DNA of 64,000 nucleotides from Streptomyces sp. AJS327 (GTDB lineage Bacteria; Actinomycetota; Actinomycetes; Streptomycetales; Streptomycetaceae): contig NZ_SKBR01000001.1 of assembly GCF_013450295.1 (NCBI RefSeq), positions 934,001 to 998,000 of the forward strand, given 5' to 3'. A model generated the notes under the pieces. It saw nothing but the letters and a program-made list of their open reading frames with translations, did not search any database and was not told the DNA's origin. The position numbers and the translations under genes are program-made. Positions within the stretch are counted from its first letter, which is position 1. Every line of letters starts with the position of its first letter. Positions 61,297-64,000 of this stretch are shown here, in pieces.

Positions 61297-62049
61297 ATGA
61301 CTAGTGCAGCTGAGCCCTCCTCCCCGGCCGCCCCGGACGCGTCGGCGCCCGCGTCCCCCGCCCCCCGGAAGGACCCCTGGGACCTCCCGGACGTCTCCGG
61401 CCTCACCGTCGGCGTGCTCGGTGGGACCGGCGACCAGGGCCGGGGACTCGCCTACCGGCTGGCCCGGGCCGGTCAGCGCGTCGTCATCGGCTCCCGCCGG
61501 GAGGAGCGGGCCCGGCAGGCGGCCGAGGAACTGGCCGCGCGGGGCGCCACCGGGATCGAGGGGGCGGACAACGCCGAGTGCGCCCGCCGCTCGGACGTGG
61601 TGATCGTGGCGGTGCCGTGGGACGGGCACGCCCGCACCCTGGAGTCGCTCCGCGAGGAGCTGCGCGGGAAGCTCGTGGTGGACTGCGTCAACCCGCTGGG
61701 CTTCGACAAGAAGGGCGCCTACGCGATCACCCCGGACGAGGGCAGCGCGGCCGAGCAGGCGGCGGGGCTGCTGCCCGATTCGCGGGTCACGGCCGCCTTC
61801 CACCACGTGTCGGCGGAGCTGCTCGCGGACGCGGACGTCGAGGAGATCGCGACCGACGTGATGGTGCTCGGGGAGGTGCGCGCCGACTGTGAACTCGTGC
61901 AGGCGCTCGCGGCACGCATCCCCGGGATGCGGGGCGTGTTCGCCGGGCGGCTGCGCAACGCGCACCAGGTGGAGTCGCTGGTCGCCAACCTGATCTCGGT
62001 GAACCGCCGCTACCGGGCGCACGCGGGCGTCCGCCTCACCGACATCTGA
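61297..62049 (+). CDS. npdG: NADPH-dependent F420 reductase
   Basis: 250 residues. The Rossmann motif VGVLGGTGDQGRGLAYRLA and IGSRREERARQAAEELAARG bind NADP(H), with Arg residues for the phosphate; VIVAVPWDGHARTL, VVDCVNPLGFDKKGAY and AAFHHVSAELLAD match Fno/NpdG. It transfers hydride between NADPH and coenzyme F420. ATG 61297 has GGGAGGA at 8 bases; an ATG 9 bases upstream is possible. Confidence 0.93.
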   Translation: MTSAAEPSSPAAPDASAPASPAPRKDPWDLPDVSGLTVGVLGGTGDQGRGLAYRLARAGQRVVIGSRREERARQAAEELAARGATGIEGADNAECARRSDVVIVAVPWDGHARTLESLREELRGKLVVDCVNPLGFDKKGAYAITPDEGSAAEQAAGLLPDSRVTAAFHHVSAELLADADVEEIATDVMVLGEVRADCELVQALAARIPGMRGVFAGRLRNAHQVESLVANLISVNRRYRAHAGVRLTDI

Positions 62050-62209
62050 CCCGGCCGGCGTCTGGTCGGACCGGCATCTGGTCCGGCGGCCCGTCCGGCC
62101 GGGAAGGCGCGCCCTCCCGGCCGGTGGGGCGCGGGCCGCGCGTACGGTGGAGAGGGCGCCGCAGCGCGCCCCGTCCGCAGTTCACGTCACACCGCCCGGG
62201 AGACCGCCG

Positions 62210-62497
62210 ATGTCCGCCCCCACCGCCCGCTCCCCCCGGGGGATCGCGCTCTACACCGCCGTCCTCTGCCTGCTCGCGACGGCCGCCGCGGTCTTCTCGT
62301 TCGTGAACGGCAGCTGGCCGCTCGGGGTGGTGTGGGTGCTGCTGGCCGGGCTCACCTCGAACATGGCCTGGTACTACCGCCGCCGGACGCGGGCCCTGGC
62401 GGCCGCCGCCGAGCGGGACGCGGCCTCCGCCGCGGCCGAGGGGGCCGCCTGCCGCACCGTGCCCTCCACGTCCCGCGCCCCCGAGACGACCGCCTGA
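62210..62497 (+). CDS. Small two-helix membrane protein
   Basis: 95 residues. Helices ALYTAVLCLLATAAAVFSFV and PLGVVWVLLAGLTSNMAWYY, then a basic, Ala-rich tail. ATG follows GGGAG at 7 bases. Function unknown. Confidence 0.65.
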   Translation: MSAPTARSPRGIALYTAVLCLLATAAAVFSFVNGSWPLGVVWVLLAGLTSNMAWYYRRRTRALAAAAERDAASAAAEGAACRTVPSTSRAPETTA

Positions 62498-62712
62498 CCG
62501 AGCCGTCCGCGACCCCCGAATCCGGACCGGTCCCCGGACCCGTTCACGGACCCGGACCGGGACCCGGGCCCGTTCCCGGATCCGTTCTCCGGCCGGGACG
62601 GGTCAGCGCCGGGCGGCCCGATCAGGCCCGGGCCCCGGGAGGCCCCGCCACCGGAGGCCCCGCCACCCGCGCCGGGGCCCGCCGCGTCGACCGCCCCGCC
62701 GAGACGCGGCGT

Positions 62713-63540
62713 TCACCGCCCCACCGTGTCGACGGCGTCCACCGCGTCCACCGCGTCTACTACGGGTTCCCCGTTCCAGAAGCGGAAGTACTCGTAGCCG
62801 AAGTCGACGTCCGCGCCGGGCACGCGCAGCCACTCCAGCACCGTGCCCACCGTCTCCCAGAAGACCGTGTTCACGGCCGGGATCCAGAGGCAGGCGAAGA
62901 CCAGCAGCAGCCCGAACGGCGCGTAGGGTTCGAACCGCCGCCGCAGGCGCGGGGAGAGCCACGGCTCCAGCGCCCCGTACCCGTCCAGGCCGGGCACCGG
63001 CAGCGCGTTCAGCACCGCCGCCGTCACCTGGAGCATCGCGAGGAAGGCCAGCGCGTACCGGAAGGCGAAGGGCACGTCCGCCATCGCGTCCAGCCAGAAC
63101 GGGGCCGTGAGCAGGATCGCCAGCAGCACGTTCGTCAGCGGTCCCGCCGCGGAGACCAGGCTCTGCCGCCACCGCCGGCTGATCCGGCCCCGCTCCACGT
63201 AGACCGCGCCGCCGGGCAGGCCGATGCCGCCCAGCACCACGAAGAGGACGGGGAGCAGCACGCTCAGCCCGGCGTGCGTGTACCGCAGCGGGTTCAGGGT
63301 GAGGTACCCCTTGGCGCCGACCGAGGTGTCCCCCGCGCTGAGGGCCGAGCGGGCGTGCGCGTACTCGTGCAGGCAGAGCGAGACGATCCAGCCGGAGAGC
63401 ACGAACAGGAAGACCCCGACGCCGGTGATCTCCGCCCGGCCGGTCCAGACGACCCACCCCGAGAGCGCCATCACCACCAGCACGCCCAGGAACACCGGGC
63501 TGATGCGGTGGTGTTCGGGGTGTGGTGAAGCGCGGGCCAT
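62713..63540 (-). CDS. Site-2 protease family (M50) membrane metalloprotease
   Basis: 275 residues with about six membrane helices. IVSLCLHEYAHARSAL has the HEXXH zinc motif, and ALPVPGLDGYGALEPWL carries the third ligand Asp (LDG of the NPDG motif). No PDZ domain. The C-terminus ends in VDAVDAVDAVDTV repeats, read from a short GTC-GAC-GC-type nucleotide repeat. ATG start at 63540. Probably cuts a membrane-bound anti-sigma factor or signal peptide remnant. Confidence 0.92.
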   Translation of the reverse strand: MARASPHPEHHRISPVFLGVLVVMALSGWVVWTGRAEITGVGVFLFVLSGWIVSLCLHEYAHARSALSAGDTSVGAKGYLTLNPLRYTHAGLSVLLPVLFVVLGGIGLPGGAVYVERGRISRRWRQSLVSAAGPLTNVLLAILLTAPFWLDAMADVPFAFRYALAFLAMLQVTAAVLNALPVPGLDGYGALEPWLSPRLRRRFEPYAPFGLLLVFACLWIPAVNTVFWETVGTVLEWLRVPGADVDFGYEYFRFWNGEPVVDAVDAVDAVDTVGR

Positions 63541-63633
63541 GGCGCTAGACCGTACCGGCCCCCGGCGCGGCCCGGCGAGCCGTGGCCGGGCGGCCGGGAG
63601 CGGTCACCGGGGGCGCCGGTGGCGGGAGGGTGG

Positions 63634-64000
63634 TCACACCTGCTTGCGGAACTTCGCGATGGCGAGCGGGGCGGTGACCGCCGTCAGGCCGACGACCCAG
63701 ACCATGGTCCACAGCACCGGGGAGGCCACGGCGCCCTCACCGAGCATCAGCCCCCGGGCGGCGTCCGCGACCTGCGTCAGCGGGTTGAACCGGGTGAAGG
63801 TCTCCAGCCAGGAGGGCATGGTCTCGGTCGGTACGAAGACCGAGGAGCCGAACTGGAGGGGCATCAGGATCAGGAACGAGACCTGCTGCACGGCCTGCGC
63901 GTTGGGCAGCGACAGCCCCATCACCATGAAGATCCACATCAGCGAGACGCCGAAGAGCACGGTGAGCCCGGTGGCGGCGAGCAGCCCGAGCCACTGGCCG
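63634..64000 (-). CDS. ABC-2 type transporter permease, start outside window
   Basis: C-terminal 122 residues only (the start is beyond the right edge). GLTVLFGVSLMWIFMVMGLS, AQAVQQVSFLILMPLQFGSS, SVFVPTETMPSWLETFTRFN, PLTQVADAARGLMLGE and LWTMVWVVGLTAVTAPLAIA are the features of daunorubicin-type (DrrB) permeases. The ATPase partner should be beyond the window on the upstream side. Its substrate is unknown. Confidence 0.88.
   Translation of the reverse strand, partial: GQWLGLLAATGLTVLFGVSLMWIFMVMGLSLPNAQAVQQVSFLILMPLQFGSSVFVPTETMPSWLETFTRFNPLTQVADAARGLMLGEGAVASPVLWTMVWVVGLTAVTAPLAIAKFRKQV

Overview
The window is 64 kb of very GC-rich, tightly packed actinomycete DNA and is most consistent with a Streptomyces-type chromosome. 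Evidence for this: frequent GTG and some TTG starts behind GGAGG sites, many 4-base stop/start overlaps, XRE regulators paired with DUF397 proteins, a neighbourhood of Nif3-like, zinc-ribbon, RNase H/phosphatase, KDPG aldolase and YaaA genes, and an F420-dependent oxidoreductase. All calls come from reading the sequence; no database was searched.

Layout. 1-7 kb: end of a cell-wall amidase, a methyltransferase, a DHA2-type efflux pump overlapping a short-chain dehydrogenase, a MaoC dehydratase behind a promoter with a KstR-like operator, and a large lineage protein. 7-17 kb: Nif3-like, CT398-type zinc ribbon, RNase H/acid phosphatase, eda, yaaA, a berberine-bridge-type oxidase, a small winged-helix protein, a RibD-type reductase and a radical SAM protein with unusual cysteine spacing. 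17.6-21 kb: a glycosyltransferase, a tRNA-like RNA whose halves are in permuted order between two terminators, then two secreted wall hydrolases sharing a near-identical tandem peptidoglycan-binding module. 21-24 kb: a two-component system with an additional non-catalytic sensor. 24-28.6 kb: the complete selenocysteine set selB, selA, selC (tRNA-Sec) and selD. 28.7-32.3 kb: an operon resembling the B-E-D-A part of methylamine dehydrogenase clusters (unknown protein, MauE-like, MauD-like, Tat-exported 12-cysteine MauA-like domain fused to peptidoglycan-binding repeats), ending in a membrane protein whose frame is interrupted by one TGA. 32.3-36.2 kb: four DUF397 genes with an XRE regulator, then a chain of coupled small ORFs. 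36-44 kb: Nudix hydrolase, alpha/beta hydrolase, RNase P RNA, and a four-gene glycerol-type operon (DeoR regulator, FGGY kinase, GlpA-like and partner FAD enzyme). 44.6-50 kb: sodium/solute symporter overlapping a dimethylformamidase-like large subunit, and a lactate-oxidase-type flavoprotein. 50-64 kb: PhoD phosphatase, Bcr/CflA pump with coupled serine hydrolase, Rsm22-type methyltransferase, dimethylargininase-type hydrolase, prim-pol-domain protein, lipoprotein, methionine aminopeptidase, F420 reductase, a site-2 protease and the start of an ABC-2 permease gene set.

The items most worth a second look are the permuted tRNA-like RNA at 18.6-18.75 kb, the MauA-like operon at 28.7-32.3 kb, and the in-frame TGA at 31671, which lies about 3 kb from a complete selenocysteine machinery. 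Most of the rest is ordinary chromosomal core.
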